Shown: positions 7,489 to 15,505, counted from the stretch's first letter. The stretch is DNA of 64,000 nucleotides from Georgenia satyanarayanai (GCF_023715365.1 NZ_JAMBNZ010000005.1:62001-126000), one strand, 5' to 3'. Notes: a model not told the origin generated them from the letters alone. Numbers and translations are program-made.

Positions 7489-9464
7489 CGCAGGGCTCCC
7501 GTCGCGAGGACCGGCGCGTCGTCGACGTGCGCGGCGTAGTAGTGCTCGGTGCCCTCGATTTTGCGGAGCACGGGCCTGGTGTCCAGGCCGACGTCGGGCC
7601 GTGAGGAGCGCGGGGCGAACCGGTCGCCGGCGGGGAAGTCCCGCGGGGAGGGCACTGTTCCGGGCACCTGGTGGAGTCGGTCGGCACCGGACTCGATGGA
7701 CAGCACCGCGCCGAGGAGACCGCGGGTGTACTCGTGGACGGGCTGGGTGAGGAGGTCCCGGGTGGGGGCCTGCTCGACGACCTGGCCGGCGTACATGACG
7801 GTGATGCGGTGGGCGAGCTCGGCGACGAGCGCGAGGTCGTGGCTGATGAAGACCATCGCGAAGCCGAGCTTCTCGCGCAGCTCGTTGAGCAGGTCGATGA
7901 CCTGCGCCTGCACCGTGACGTCCAGGGCCGTCGTGGGCTCGTCCGCGATGATGAGGCTGGGGTCGCGGGTGAGCGCCATGGCGATGAGCACTCGCTGGCG
8001 CTGGCCGCCGGAGAGCTCGTGCGGGTAGCTGCCCAGGGTGCGCTCGGGCTCCAGGCCGACGAGCTCGAGGAGCTCCTCCGCCGTGCGGGTGCCGCCGCGC
8101 TTGGTCAGCTGCCGCATCTGGGTGCGGATGAGCATCGAGGGGTTGAGCGAGCTCAGCGCGTCCTGGTAGACCATCGCGATGTGGTGGCCGCGCAGCGCGC
8201 CCCGCTCCTTGGCCGGCATCGTGAGCAGGTCCTTGCCCTTGTAGAGGATCTCGCCGCTCACCTCGGCGCCGCGGTCGATGAGGCCCATGATCGTCAGGCC
8301 GGTGATCGACTTGCCGCAGCCGGACTCACCGACCAGGGCCATCGTCTCCCCGGGGCGGACCATAAAGGAGACGTTGTCGACGATGTTGACCTCGCCGTGG
8401 CGCTCCGGGAAGCGGATGCACAGGTTGCGGACCTCGAGGAGCGGCGGCTCGTCGCGGTCGTAGACGAGGCGGTCGTCGCGGGTGAGCTCGACCTCGCGGA
8501 GCTGGGCGAGCTGCTCCTCCAGGGAGGTGCCGGGCGCCGGGGCGTGGATCGCGGCGGCGGCGCGGGCCGGGGCGGCGACCTCGTCCCGCGTGGTGAGGCC
8601 CTTGCCGGTGGGCTTGGGTGCGACCATCGCGTCGGTGAGGCCCTCGGAGAAGATGTTGAGGCACAGGACGGTGAGCATGATCGCCAGGCCCGGGAAGAAG
8701 GTCGCCCACCAGTAGCCGCTCATGACGAGGTCACGGCCGGCGGCGATGATGTTGCCCCACGAGGGGTCGGGGTCGGGCACGCCGGCCTGGATGAAGGACA
8801 GCGAGGCCTCGAAGATGATCGCGTCGGCGACGAGGACGGTGGCGAAGACCATGACCGGCGCGATGGTGTTCCGGGCGACGTGCTTGGCGACGATCCACGG
8901 CGTCGAGGCGCCCATGACCTTCGTCGCGGCGACGTAGTCCTCCCCGTAGGCGGCCAGCACGTTGGCGCGGACCACGCGGGTGAGCTGGGGGGTGTAGAGA
9001 AAGGCGATCGTCAGGACGAGCACCGGCAGCGAGCGGCCGAGGACGCTGACGAAGACGGCGGCGAGGGCGATGCCGGGGAAGGACATGATGATGTCCATGA
9101 CCCGCATGACGATCTCGGAGACCTTCCTGCCCGCCGTCGCCGCGACGGAGCCGAGGATCGCCGCGGCCGTGAGGGCCACGAGGGTGGCGCCGAGGCCGAT
9201 GACGAGGGAGTAGCGGGCGCCGTAGACGACGCGGGAGAAGATGTCGCGGCCCTGGCGGTCGGTGCCGAACCAGTTCTCACCGCTGGGCGGCTGCACCGGC
9301 GAGCCGCTGGCGAGCGGGCCGTGGGTGGTCACGAGCGGTGCGAACACTGCCATGAGCGCGACGAGCAGGACGACGCCGAGGGAGATCTTGGCGCCCAGGG
9401 GCAGGGAGCCGAGCCGCAGGCCGGGCGTGGAGAGGCGTTCGGTGAGCTTGCGTCGCACGGTCAC
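7485..9464 (-). CDS. Fused ABC permease-ATPase of the sialic acid importer (DppC-DppD fusion)
   Basis: This 659-residue protein joins a membrane subunit to a nucleotide-binding subunit. Residues 1-290 form a DppC/OppC-like permease: one N-terminal membrane segment (about 28-46), the ENWFGTDRQGRD motif at 63-73, further membrane segments, and the EAA coupling loop around 175-199. After a 50-residue Ala/Glu-rich linker, residues 341-610 form an ATPase with Walker A GESGCGKS at 379-386, LSGGQRQR and ADEPTTALD. Such fusions are known in family 5 transporters, including sialic acid systems. It overlaps its neighbours by four bases on both sides. The natural fusion fixes a 1:1 ratio of permease to ATPase. 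Confidence 0.93.
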   Translation of the reverse strand: MTVRRKLTERLSTPGLRLGSLPLGAKISLGVVLLVALMAVFAPLVTTHGPLASGSPVQPPSGENWFGTDRQGRDIFSRVVYGARYSLVIGLGATLVALTAAAILGSVAATAGRKVSEIVMRVMDIIMSFPGIALAAVFVSVLGRSLPVLVLTIAFLYTPQLTRVVRANVLAAYGEDYVAATKVMGASTPWIVAKHVARNTIAPVMVFATVLVADAIIFEASLSFIQAGVPDPDPSWGNIIAAGRDLVMSGYWWATFFPGLAIMLTVLCLNIFSEGLTDAMVAPKPTGKGLTTRDEVAAPARAAAAIHAPAPGTSLEEQLAQLREVELTRDDRLVYDRDEPPLLEVRNLCIRFPERHGEVNIVDNVSFMVRPGETMALVGESGCGKSITGLTIMGLIDRGAEVSGEILYKGKDLLTMPAKERGALRGHHIAMVYQDALSSLNPSMLIRTQMRQLTKRGGTRTAEELLELVGLEPERTLGSYPHELSGGQRQRVLIAMALTRDPSLIIADEPTTALDVTVQAQVIDLLNELREKLGFAMVFISHDLALVAELAHRITVMYAGQVVEQAPTRDLLTQPVHEYTRGLLGAVLSIESGADRLHQVPGTVPSPRDFPAGDRFAPRSSRPDVGLDTRPVLRKIEGTEHYYAAHVDDAPVLATGALR

Positions 9465-10417
9465 ACCGTCCTGATCCGCGGGTTGACGAGCACGTAGAGC
9501 ATGTCGACCACGATGTTGATGATGACGAAGGCGAGGGCCACGGTGAGGGTCACGCCCTGGACGAGGTTGGGCTCGTTGTTCGTGACGCCGTTGAGGATGA
9601 GCGTGCCCATGCCGGGCAGCGCGAAGATCACCTCGATGACGACGGCGCCTCCGATGAGGTAGCCGATGCGCAGACCGAGCACGGTGATCGGCGTGATGAG
9701 CGCGTTGCGCAGGACGTTGCGTCCGACGACCTCGTAGCGCGGGACCCCGCCGCCGATGGCGGTACGCACGTAGTCCCGGTCGAGCTCCTCGACGACGGCG
9801 GTCCGCACGACGCGGATGAGCGAGCCGGCCACGGGCACACCGAGCGCAAAGGCCGGCAGCGCCATCCGCGCGAAGAAGCCACCGGGGTCCTCACTGAGGG
9901 CGGGCATGGGCCCGGAGGCTGGCAACCACCCCAGACCGAGCGTGACTCCCTGGATGAGGAGGACCGCGAGCCAGAAGGAGGGGGTCGCCAGGCAGGCGAC
10001 GGAGAGCAGCCGGATGGCCTGGTCGGGCCAGCGGTCGCGGTACAGCGCTGCGACGACCCCGAAGACGAAGGCCGCGACGACGGCGATGACGAGTCCGAGG
10101 AAGGTGAGCTGGAGGGTCAGCGGGAAGGCGCGGGTCACCTCGTCGACGACCGGTATCTGTCGGGCGCTGTACGTGCCGAGGTCCCCCTGGAAGAGGCCGA
10201 GAAGAAAGGCCCAGTACCGCACGAGCAGGGGGTCGTTGAGCCCGTGGGACTCGCGGTAGGCGGCACGTGCCTCCAGCGAGGCGCCCTCGCCCAGCGCGTT
10301 GATCGCAGGATCGACCGGTGAGAAGGACATCACCAGGAAGACGAGGAGGGTGATGCCCAGAATCATCACAGGCAGCTGGAGAAGACGCCGCCCCGTCAGA
10401 CGCAGCAGTGCGGTCAC
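9461..10417 (-). CDS. ABC transporter permease of the sialic acid importer (DppB-like)
   Basis: The 318-residue DppB/OppB-type inner-membrane subunit starts at a GTG (10415-10417) preceded by AAGGAG. It has an N-terminal membrane segment with the family motif FLVMSFSPVDP, a soluble loop, about five more membrane spans and a C-terminal DMLYVLVNPRIR, the usual end of this family. An EAA-type cytoplasmic loop lies around DRDYVRTAIGGGVPRYEVVGRNVLRN. It pairs with the permease half of the following fusion gene to form the channel. A 76-base gap with a strong hairpin separates it from the binding-protein gene upstream, fitting lower expression of membrane parts than of binding protein. Confidence 0.92.
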   Translation of the reverse strand: MTALLRLTGRRLLQLPVMILGITLLVFLVMSFSPVDPAINALGEGASLEARAAYRESHGLNDPLLVRYWAFLLGLFQGDLGTYSARQIPVVDEVTRAFPLTLQLTFLGLVIAVVAAFVFGVVAALYRDRWPDQAIRLLSVACLATPSFWLAVLLIQGVTLGLGWLPASGPMPALSEDPGGFFARMALPAFALGVPVAGSLIRVVRTAVVEELDRDYVRTAIGGGVPRYEVVGRNVLRNALITPITVLGLRIGYLIGGAVVIEVIFALPGMGTLILNGVTNNEPNLVQGVTLTVALAFVIINIVVDMLYVLVNPRIRTV

Positions 10418-10449
10418 ACTCGGGACTCCTTACCGGGAGTGGGTGGTGG

Positions 10450-10487
10450 GGGTGTGGCGGCCCGGTGGGTGCCGGGCCGCCACACCC
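10450..10487 (-). terminator. Perfect 16-bp hairpin between binding-protein and permease genes
   Basis: GGGTGTGGCGGCCCGG (10450-10465) pairs exactly with 10472-10487 around a 6-base loop. It lies 6 bases after the binding-protein stop. In binding-protein transporters such stems commonly stabilise or terminate the 5' part of the message so that binding protein is made in excess. Confidence 0.7.
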
Positions 10488-10493
10488 GGGATG

Positions 10494-12119
10494 TCACTGT
10501 GCAGCGACGCCGACGTCGAGGAACGACAGTCCGGTGAGGGGCACCGGGGCGAAGCCGACGAGCTCGTCGCTGGACCACGCGGTGGGCAGCTGACGGTGGA
10601 ACAGCGGGTACAGCGGGACCTGCTCCGACATGAGGTCGATGGCCTGGTTCCACAGCTCCTGCTGCTCCTCGCCGCCCGTCCGGACGGCAGCGTCCATCAG
10701 CTCGGTGAGCTGGGCGTACTCCTCGGTGTCGGCCCACGCGGTGCGCGTCTGGGTCCACACGTTGTCCCCGTACCACCAGCGCATGAGGATGTCGGGGTCG
10801 TTGCCGAAGACGGAGGGGTCACCGGGGGCGACCATGACCTCGTAGTCGCCGCTGTCGACCTTCGTGTACTGGCCACCGGACTGACCGATGTCGAGCGTGG
10901 TGCTGATCCCGACGGCGTCGAGGTCCTCCTTGATGAGCGGCGCGACGTCGGCGACCCAACCCGTGTCGGTGGTGAGGAGGGTGATGTCGAGGGAGTCCAC
11001 GCCGGCCTCGGCGAGCAGCTCCTTGGCGAGGTCCGGGTCGTAGTCGTAGACGGACGCGGCCTCGTTGTAGTTCGGGTGGGTCTCCGGCAGGAAGCTCGTG
11101 GCCGCTGAGGCGTTGCCGAGCAGGCCCGTCTCGATGATCGACTCCGTGTCGATGGCGTAGTGGAACGCCTGACGTACGCGCGGGTCGTCGAAGGGCTCCG
11201 CGTCGGTGTTGAACATGAGGAAGAGCAGACCGAAGGACTGCACCGACTCGAGCTCGACACCGGGCGTGTTCTGCAGTGTGGGGACGTCGATGTAGGGCAC
11301 GTCCTCGATGGCGTGGACGGTCCCCGAGCTCATCGCGGTGACGCGCGCGGCAGAGTCGGACAGCAGCTGCCAGTTCATGCCCGCGGCCTGCGCGGGCCGC
11401 GGCCCGGTGTAGTCGTCGAAGCGCTCGAACACGATCGCGTCGTCAGGGGTCGCCGAGACGAGGCGGTAGGGGCCGGTGCCGACGGGCAGGGAGTTGAAGG
11501 ACTCGTAGTCGGACTCGACCAGCGCCTCGGGCACGACCTTGACGACCGAGAGCCGCTCCGGGACGAGGGAGAACTCATAGCCCAGGTTGAACTGGACGGT
11601 GGTCTCGTCGACGGCCTCGACGGACTCGATGAAGTCGATGAAGTCGCGGTAGAAGGAGTTGTTCTCCGGGTCCATCACGCGCTCGAAGCTGTAGACGACG
11701 TCGTCTGCCGTCACGGGGGTGCCGTCGTGGAAGACGGCACCGTCACGGAGCGTCACCTGCCACGTCGTCGCGTCCACCTGCGTGGGAAGGTCTGCGCCGA
11801 GGGCGGCATAGACCTCGCGGGTGGCGGGGTCGAGCTCGGTGACCCCCTCGAGGGTGTGCCAGTTGGCCGCGACGGTGACGGCTCCAGACGTCGTCATCGG
11901 GTCGAACCCCCCGCTGAGGGAGTAGGAGATCCCGGCCTCGATGATCGCGTCGGGGTCGACCTCGCCGGACGCGGCGGGCGTACCGTCCGCATCGGCCGAG
12001 GGGTCCTCGCCCTCCGCGTCCCCACCACCGCACGCGGTGAGGGCGAGCGCGCCGGCGAGGACGGCAGCGGCAACGCCGGTGGTCCTGCGCTGCGGGCGGG
12101 TGAAGGATGATGTCCGCAT
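10494..12119 (-). CDS. Sialic-acid importer substrate-binding lipoprotein (family 5 SBP)
   Basis: The 541-residue family 5 extracellular solute-binding protein has a lipoprotein signal peptide: basic MRTSSFTRPQRR, a hydrophobic stretch and the lipobox LTAC with Cys30 as the lipid anchor, followed by a Gly/Asp/Glu spacer. The mature part shows SBP_bac_5 features such as FHDGTPVTADDVVYSFERV and the C-terminal VPLYPLFHRQLPTAW. It is the first gene of the leftward operon with the permeases and nanA-nanK-nanE, and is divergent from the GntR regulator. Oligopeptide-type SBPs are known as sialic acid binders in SatABCD-type systems; the ligand here is inferred from context. Confidence 0.92.
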   Translation of the reverse strand: MRTSSFTRPQRRTTGVAAAVLAGALALTACGGGDAEGEDPSADADGTPAASGEVDPDAIIEAGISYSLSGGFDPMTTSGAVTVAANWHTLEGVTELDPATREVYAALGADLPTQVDATTWQVTLRDGAVFHDGTPVTADDVVYSFERVMDPENNSFYRDFIDFIESVEAVDETTVQFNLGYEFSLVPERLSVVKVVPEALVESDYESFNSLPVGTGPYRLVSATPDDAIVFERFDDYTGPRPAQAAGMNWQLLSDSAARVTAMSSGTVHAIEDVPYIDVPTLQNTPGVELESVQSFGLLFLMFNTDAEPFDDPRVRQAFHYAIDTESIIETGLLGNASAATSFLPETHPNYNEAASVYDYDPDLAKELLAEAGVDSLDITLLTTDTGWVADVAPLIKEDLDAVGISTTLDIGQSGGQYTKVDSGDYEVMVAPGDPSVFGNDPDILMRWWYGDNVWTQTRTAWADTEEYAQLTELMDAAVRTGGEEQQELWNQAIDLMSEQVPLYPLFHRQLPTAWSSDELVGFAPVPLTGLSFLDVGVAAQ

Positions 12120-12138
12120 GTGTGCTCTCTCCTATGAG

Positions 12139-12156
12139 ACAGATGACGTCTGATGT
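12139..12156. promoter_or_regulatory. Candidate GntR-regulator operator in the divergent sia/nan-gntR gap
   Basis: The 18-bp element ACAGATGACGTCTGATGT has an imperfect dyad (ACA-N3-GACGTC-N3-TGT) and lies between the importer operon start (12119) and the regulator start (12206). Fourteen of 18 positions recur at 15391-15408 in front of the sialidase. For the leftward operon, a TTGACC (12197-12202) and TAGGGT (12173-12178) pair spaced by 18 bases would put this site just downstream of transcription start. Confidence 0.6.
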
Positions 12157-12205
12157 CCGACGTAGTACCGTGACCCTAGACGGACTCCTGGCGAAAGGTC
12201 AACCA

Positions 12206-12973
12206 ATGGCGATCCCCTCCCGGGCACAGGCGGCCGGGACCGGCCGACGACGGCCGTCCACGGCCGACAAGATCAAGGACTACATCCTCATGAACGGGCT
12301 TCAGCCCGGCGACAGCCTTCCCACGGAGGCCGAGCTGTGCGAGCTGCTCGAGGTGTCCCGGTCCAACCTCCGGGAGGCGGTCCGCACCCTGACGACGCTC
12401 AACATCGTCTCCGTGCGCCACGGCCACGGGACCTTCGTGGGCGACATGAGCCTTGACGCCCTCGTCGAGTCGCTCGTCTTTCGCGGTGTCCTCATCCCCG
12501 GCGACGACCTCCAGGCCCTGCGGGACATCGTCGAGGTGCGCCAGGCGCTGGACACCGCGATGGCGCACAAGGTCGCCGCCACGCTCCGGGGCACGCACAA
12601 CCCCGATCTCCACGACCTCGTCGAGCAGATGGTCGAGATCGCCTCCCGCGGCGAGGTCTTCCCCGCGCAGGACCGCGCCTTCCACACCTCGCTGCTCGCA
12701 CGCATCGACAACACCCTCGTCGGCCAGCTCGTCGGGGCCTTCTGGGACGTCCACACCGCGGTCATGCCACGCCTGGGCATCAGCCTGCCTGCGGACCTCG
12801 TCCAGACGGCCAGAGCCCACGGCGAGATGCTCGAGGCCGCGGAGGACGGGGACGCCGACGCCCTCATCGCCTCGGTCGGCAGTCACTACGAGCCGATCAT
12901 GCGCGCCCTCGACGGCGCCCGGCGCGATCCCGACGTGGAATCCGTCGCCCCCGCAGCGGGGATGCGCCGGTGA
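12206..12973 (+). CDS. GntR family (FadR/FCD subgroup) transcriptional regulator, NanR-like
   Basis: This 255-residue regulator has an N-terminal winged helix (about residues 12-75; recognition part EVSRSNLREAVRTL, wing VRHGHGTFVGD) and a C-terminal all-helical FCD ligand domain (about 100-235) with the His-containing metal/ligand positions typical of FadR-type proteins. I start at the ATG at 12206, preceded by AAAGG; 33 codons upstream are open but reach into the opposite promoter. It is divergent from the sialic acid importer and the first gene of a run with two oxidoreductases (4-base overlaps). In C. glutamicum a GntR-type regulator controls equivalent genes with a sialic-pathway sugar as inducer; a similar role is inferred here. 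Confidence 0.9.
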   Translation: MAIPSRAQAAGTGRRRPSTADKIKDYILMNGLQPGDSLPTEAELCELLEVSRSNLREAVRTLTTLNIVSVRHGHGTFVGDMSLDALVESLVFRGVLIPGDDLQALRDIVEVRQALDTAMAHKVAATLRGTHNPDLHDLVEQMVEIASRGEVFPAQDRAFHTSLLARIDNTLVGQLVGAFWDVHTAVMPRLGISLPADLVQTARAHGEMLEAAEDGDADALIASVGSHYEPIMRALDGARRDPDVESVAPAAGMRR

Positions 12974-14004
12974 CGCCGCTCGGGGTCACCGTCGTCGGGA
13001 CGGGGGCCTTCGCCCGCGAGCACCTCCTCGCGCTGCAGCGGGTGCCGCGGCTGCGTGTCGCGTGGGTCGCCGGTACGGACCTCGACCGCGCCGAGGAGCT
13101 CGCCCGCATCGTCGGAGCACGAGCCACGACCGACATCCACGCCGCTGTCACGGATGCCGCCGTCCACGCCGTCGACGTCGTCAACGCGACGCCCGGTCAC
13201 GCCGCGTGGACGATCGCCGCCGGCCACGCGGGCAAGCACGTGCACGTCGACAAGCCGGCGGCGCTGTCCCTCGGCCAGCTCGACGCGATGGTCGCTGCAA
13301 CCGCCGGGACGAGCCTCATGGTCGGGCAGACGGTGCGCTTCCAACCAGCAGTGCGGCGCCTCGCCCAGGCCGTCCAGGAGGGACGCGTCGGGGACCCTCG
13401 ACTGCTCCACATCACCTGGTACACGGGCCACGCATGGCCCGGCGGCTGGCGCAGCTGGCAGCTGGACCCGGCCCTGTCCGGCGGCCACCCGGTGCACAAC
13501 GGCACGCACATCCTCGACGCCGCCACCTGGCTCCTGGGCTCCGCCCCCACGGAGGTCTTCGCCCGCGGGATGCGGACCTTCTCCCCCGACATGGAGTCCC
13601 CCGACTCCTTCCAGGTGCAGCTCCGCACGGCCGACGGCGGGCTCGCGACCCTCGAGCTCTGCTACGCCCTGCGCCAGCGCGGTGACATGCTGCGCCGCGT
13701 CGTCCTCGTCGGCACCGGCGGCACCCTGAGCCACACGACGGAGAACGAGCCCGGCCTCACGTCCGACGCCGCCCGCCCGGCCCCCCTCTCGCTCGACGGC
13801 GCCCTGCGCGACCAGCTCGAGCACTGGGCCGACGTCGTCACCGGAGCGGCCGAGCCCCTCGTGCGCACTGAGGAGGTGCGGGCCGCGCTGGCCGCTGCGC
13901 TCGCCGCCCAGCGCTCGCTCGTCACCGGCCGGCGGGTCCACGTCACCGAGATCGAGGGCGACCCGGACGTCGGGGCCCACGCCAGTGTCGAGGAGGTCCT
14001 GTGA
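12970..14004 (+). CDS. Gfo/Idh/MocA family NAD(P)-dependent oxidoreductase (first of two)
   Basis: The 344-residue protein has the two-domain Gfo/Idh/MocA fold: Rossmann loop VVGTGAFARE at residues 8-17, DKP at 94-96 (the Lys is the usual catalytic-site residue of the EKP motif), then an alpha/beta substrate domain with GGHPVHNGTHILDAATWLLG where the family has its active-site Asp/His. It starts at GTG 12970, overlapping the regulator stop by four bases. Set between the regulator and the sialidase, it likely acts on a sialic acid-derived compound. Gfo/Idh/MocA enzymes of the NanOx/YjhC type convert 2,7-anhydro- or dehydrated Neu5Ac to Neu5Ac, which is an attractive but unproven role. Confidence 0.9.
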   Translation: MTPLGVTVVGTGAFAREHLLALQRVPRLRVAWVAGTDLDRAEELARIVGARATTDIHAAVTDAAVHAVDVVNATPGHAAWTIAAGHAGKHVHVDKPAALSLGQLDAMVAATAGTSLMVGQTVRFQPAVRRLAQAVQEGRVGDPRLLHITWYTGHAWPGGWRSWQLDPALSGGHPVHNGTHILDAATWLLGSAPTEVFARGMRTFSPDMESPDSFQVQLRTADGGLATLELCYALRQRGDMLRRVVLVGTGGTLSHTTENEPGLTSDAARPAPLSLDGALRDQLEHWADVVTGAAEPLVRTEEVRAALAAALAAQRSLVTGRRVHVTEIEGDPDVGAHASVEEVL

Positions 14005-15071
14005 TGGTGCTGCGGATCGGTGTCCTCTCCGCGGTGCGGCACGCCGCGGACTACTTGCGCATCCTCGGCCAGGACGAGCGGGTCGAGCTCGTCGCCGTGG
14101 CCGAGGAGCCCTCGGCGCCCGACTGGGTGCGCGGCGACTCCCGCGCCGCGGCCGAGCGCGCCGGCGTCCGATACACCGAGGACGTCGAGGAGGTCCTCGA
14201 CCCCGAGCGGGTCGACCTCGTCCTCGTGTGCGGCGCGCCCACCCGCCACGCCCGCCTCGCGCTCGCGGCGCTGCTCGCCGGCGTCGACGTCCTCGTCGAC
14301 AAGCCCGTGGCCACCACCCTCGACGACGCGGACGCCCTCGTCGCCGCGGCCGAGCGCACCGGACGCGTGTGCGCCGTCGTCAACCGGACCCACGCCCCCG
14401 CCCTGCGCCGCACGCGTGCCTGGGTGGACGCCGGGCACATCGGCCTGCCGCGGCACGTCGACATGGAGTTCTTCGCCTCGGGCGACCACTTCGCCACCTC
14501 GGTGGAGCGTCCCGAGCTCGTCGTGGACCCTGCCCTGTCCGGCGGCGGGGAGGTGCTCAACTTCCTCGGCTACTGCGTCGATGCCATCGGGTACCTCACG
14601 GGCCTGCCGGTCCTGGAGGTGCATGCCTTCACCGGCACCCTGTTCTCCGAGCTCCACGCCGCCCACGACGTCGAGGACAGTGCCGTCGTGAGCCTGCTGC
14701 TCGAGCGCGGGGTCACCGCCACGGTGACGCTCGGGCGCGTCCCCTTCGCCCCCGGAACCACCCCGACGACGAGCTCGCTACGACTGCTCGGCTCCCACGG
14801 CCACGCGGTCGCCGACGACGACAAGCCCGCCATCGGCGTGTTCGGGCCCGACGGCGCGGACGCGCTCGTCGCCGACGCCGGGCAGGTGGCCCTCGAGCGC
14901 TACCTGCGCCACGTCGTCGACTCGTTGCTGGCCGGCACGGCGCCGGACTACACCGTGCTCGAGGCCCGTGACGCCGTCGCCATCATCGACGCCGCCTACC
15001 GCTCGGCCCGGACCGGGGACGTCGTCGCCCTCACGCGGACCCCGCTGCCGGCGCCCTCAGGCCTGGCGTGA
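14004..15071 (+). CDS. Gfo/Idh/MocA family NAD(P)-dependent oxidoreductase (second of two)
   Basis: This 355-residue paralogue-like enzyme follows the first oxidoreductase with a stop-start overlap. The Rossmann start is atypical: IGVLSAVRHAADYL lacks the usual GxGxxG and reads G-V-L-S-A-V. DKP is present at residues 99-101, and GGGEVLNFLGYCVDAIGYLTG forms the substrate-site helix. The start could be GTG 14001 or ATG 14004; GAGGAGG lies 9 bases before the ATG, which I choose. Two different Gfo/Idh/MocA proteins in tandem suggest either a heteromer or two steps on a modified sugar. The altered dinucleotide loop leaves open whether it still binds NAD in the standard way. Confidence 0.88.
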   Translation: MVLRIGVLSAVRHAADYLRILGQDERVELVAVAEEPSAPDWVRGDSRAAAERAGVRYTEDVEEVLDPERVDLVLVCGAPTRHARLALAALLAGVDVLVDKPVATTLDDADALVAAAERTGRVCAVVNRTHAPALRRTRAWVDAGHIGLPRHVDMEFFASGDHFATSVERPELVVDPALSGGGEVLNFLGYCVDAIGYLTGLPVLEVHAFTGTLFSELHAAHDVEDSAVVSLLLERGVTATVTLGRVPFAPGTTPTTSSLRLLGSHGHAVADDDKPAIGVFGPDGADALVADAGQVALERYLRHVVDSLLAGTAPDYTVLEARDAVAIIDAAYRSARTGDVVALTRTPLPAPSGLA

Positions 15072-15281
15072 CTCCCGCCGGGAGCCGCCGTACCGCTTGT
15101 GGACGGCCTGCTTGGAGACCCCGAGCAGGACGGCGATCTCGGCCCAGGTCAGTCCTCGGGCACGGGCGCGCCTGACGAGCAGGGCCTCTCGGCGGTCGGT
15201 CTGCCTGCGTAACTCGCAGAGCGCGTGAAGGGCGGCGACGACGTCACCGTCGTCGTCGACGGACTGGGCGAGCGCACTCAT
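15057..15281 (-). CDS. Small helix-turn-helix DNA-binding protein
   Basis: This 74-residue protein is almost only a helix-turn-helix: an N-terminal acidic stretch, a basic segment LRRQTDRREALLVRRARARG, and the HTH GLTWAEIAVLLGVSKQAVHKRYG near residues 43-65. The ATG at 15281 follows GAGGAGG; an ATG at 15305 would add eight residues without a good ribosome site. It converges on, and overlaps by 15 bases, the second oxidoreductase. Upstream lie two matching GTCAAC/GTTGAC palindromes that coincide with its predicted -35 and -10 boxes, so it probably represses itself. No ligand-binding domain exists, so any signal must come from a partner or from concentration. Confidence 0.75.
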   Translation of the reverse strand: MSALAQSVDDDGDVVAALHALCELRRQTDRREALLVRRARARGLTWAEIAVLLGVSKQAVHKRYGGSRRESRQA

Positions 15282-15308
15282 CGGGACCTCCTCGGTGCCG
15301 GCCATGGC

Positions 15309-15352
15309 GTCAACCTACGTTGACGTCTGCGGCTCTGTCAACCGTAGTTGAC
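15309..15352 (-). promoter_or_regulatory. HTH gene promoter with two twin palindromic operators
   Basis: GTCAAC-CTAC-GTTGAC (15309-15324) and GTCAAC-CGTA-GTTGAC (15337-15352) are two perfect 6-bp-arm palindromes 28 bp apart. On the minus strand they contain a -35 TTGACA (15336-15341) and a -10 TAGGTT (15312-15317) separated by 18 bases. Binding of a dimer to either would block RNA polymerase, fitting autoregulation by the adjacent HTH protein. Confidence 0.6.
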
Positions 15353-15390
15353 GGAGCGTCGGCCGCTTGACAGCGGATATCAGTCGTATA

Positions 15391-15408
15391 ACGTCTGACG
15401 TCTGGTGT
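15391..15408 (+). promoter_or_regulatory. Candidate GntR-regulator operator in the sialidase promoter
   Basis: ACGTCTGACGTCTGGTGT matches the element at 12139-12156 at 14 of 18 positions, including the core TGACGTCTGRTGT. It starts within TATAAC (15387-15392), which could be the -10 of the sialidase gene; a TTGACA lies at 15367-15372, though the 14-base spacing is short. The position predicts repression of the sialidase by the same regulator. Confidence 0.55.
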
Positions 15409-15505
15409 CTACCCGCACCTTGGTACTGGTCATGGCGCCCCGGTGAGTCCAACCCGCACGACCCACCGGGCGCCCTCTCGGGCGAAGTCGCCCGGAAAGG
15501 TTCAC

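Noticed and set aside
7671-9497. Long plus-strand open frame over the permease-ATPase fusion
   Set aside because: Mirror of a strongly supported ABC gene on the other strand; composition is Asp/Glu/Gly/Arg-rich with no motif.
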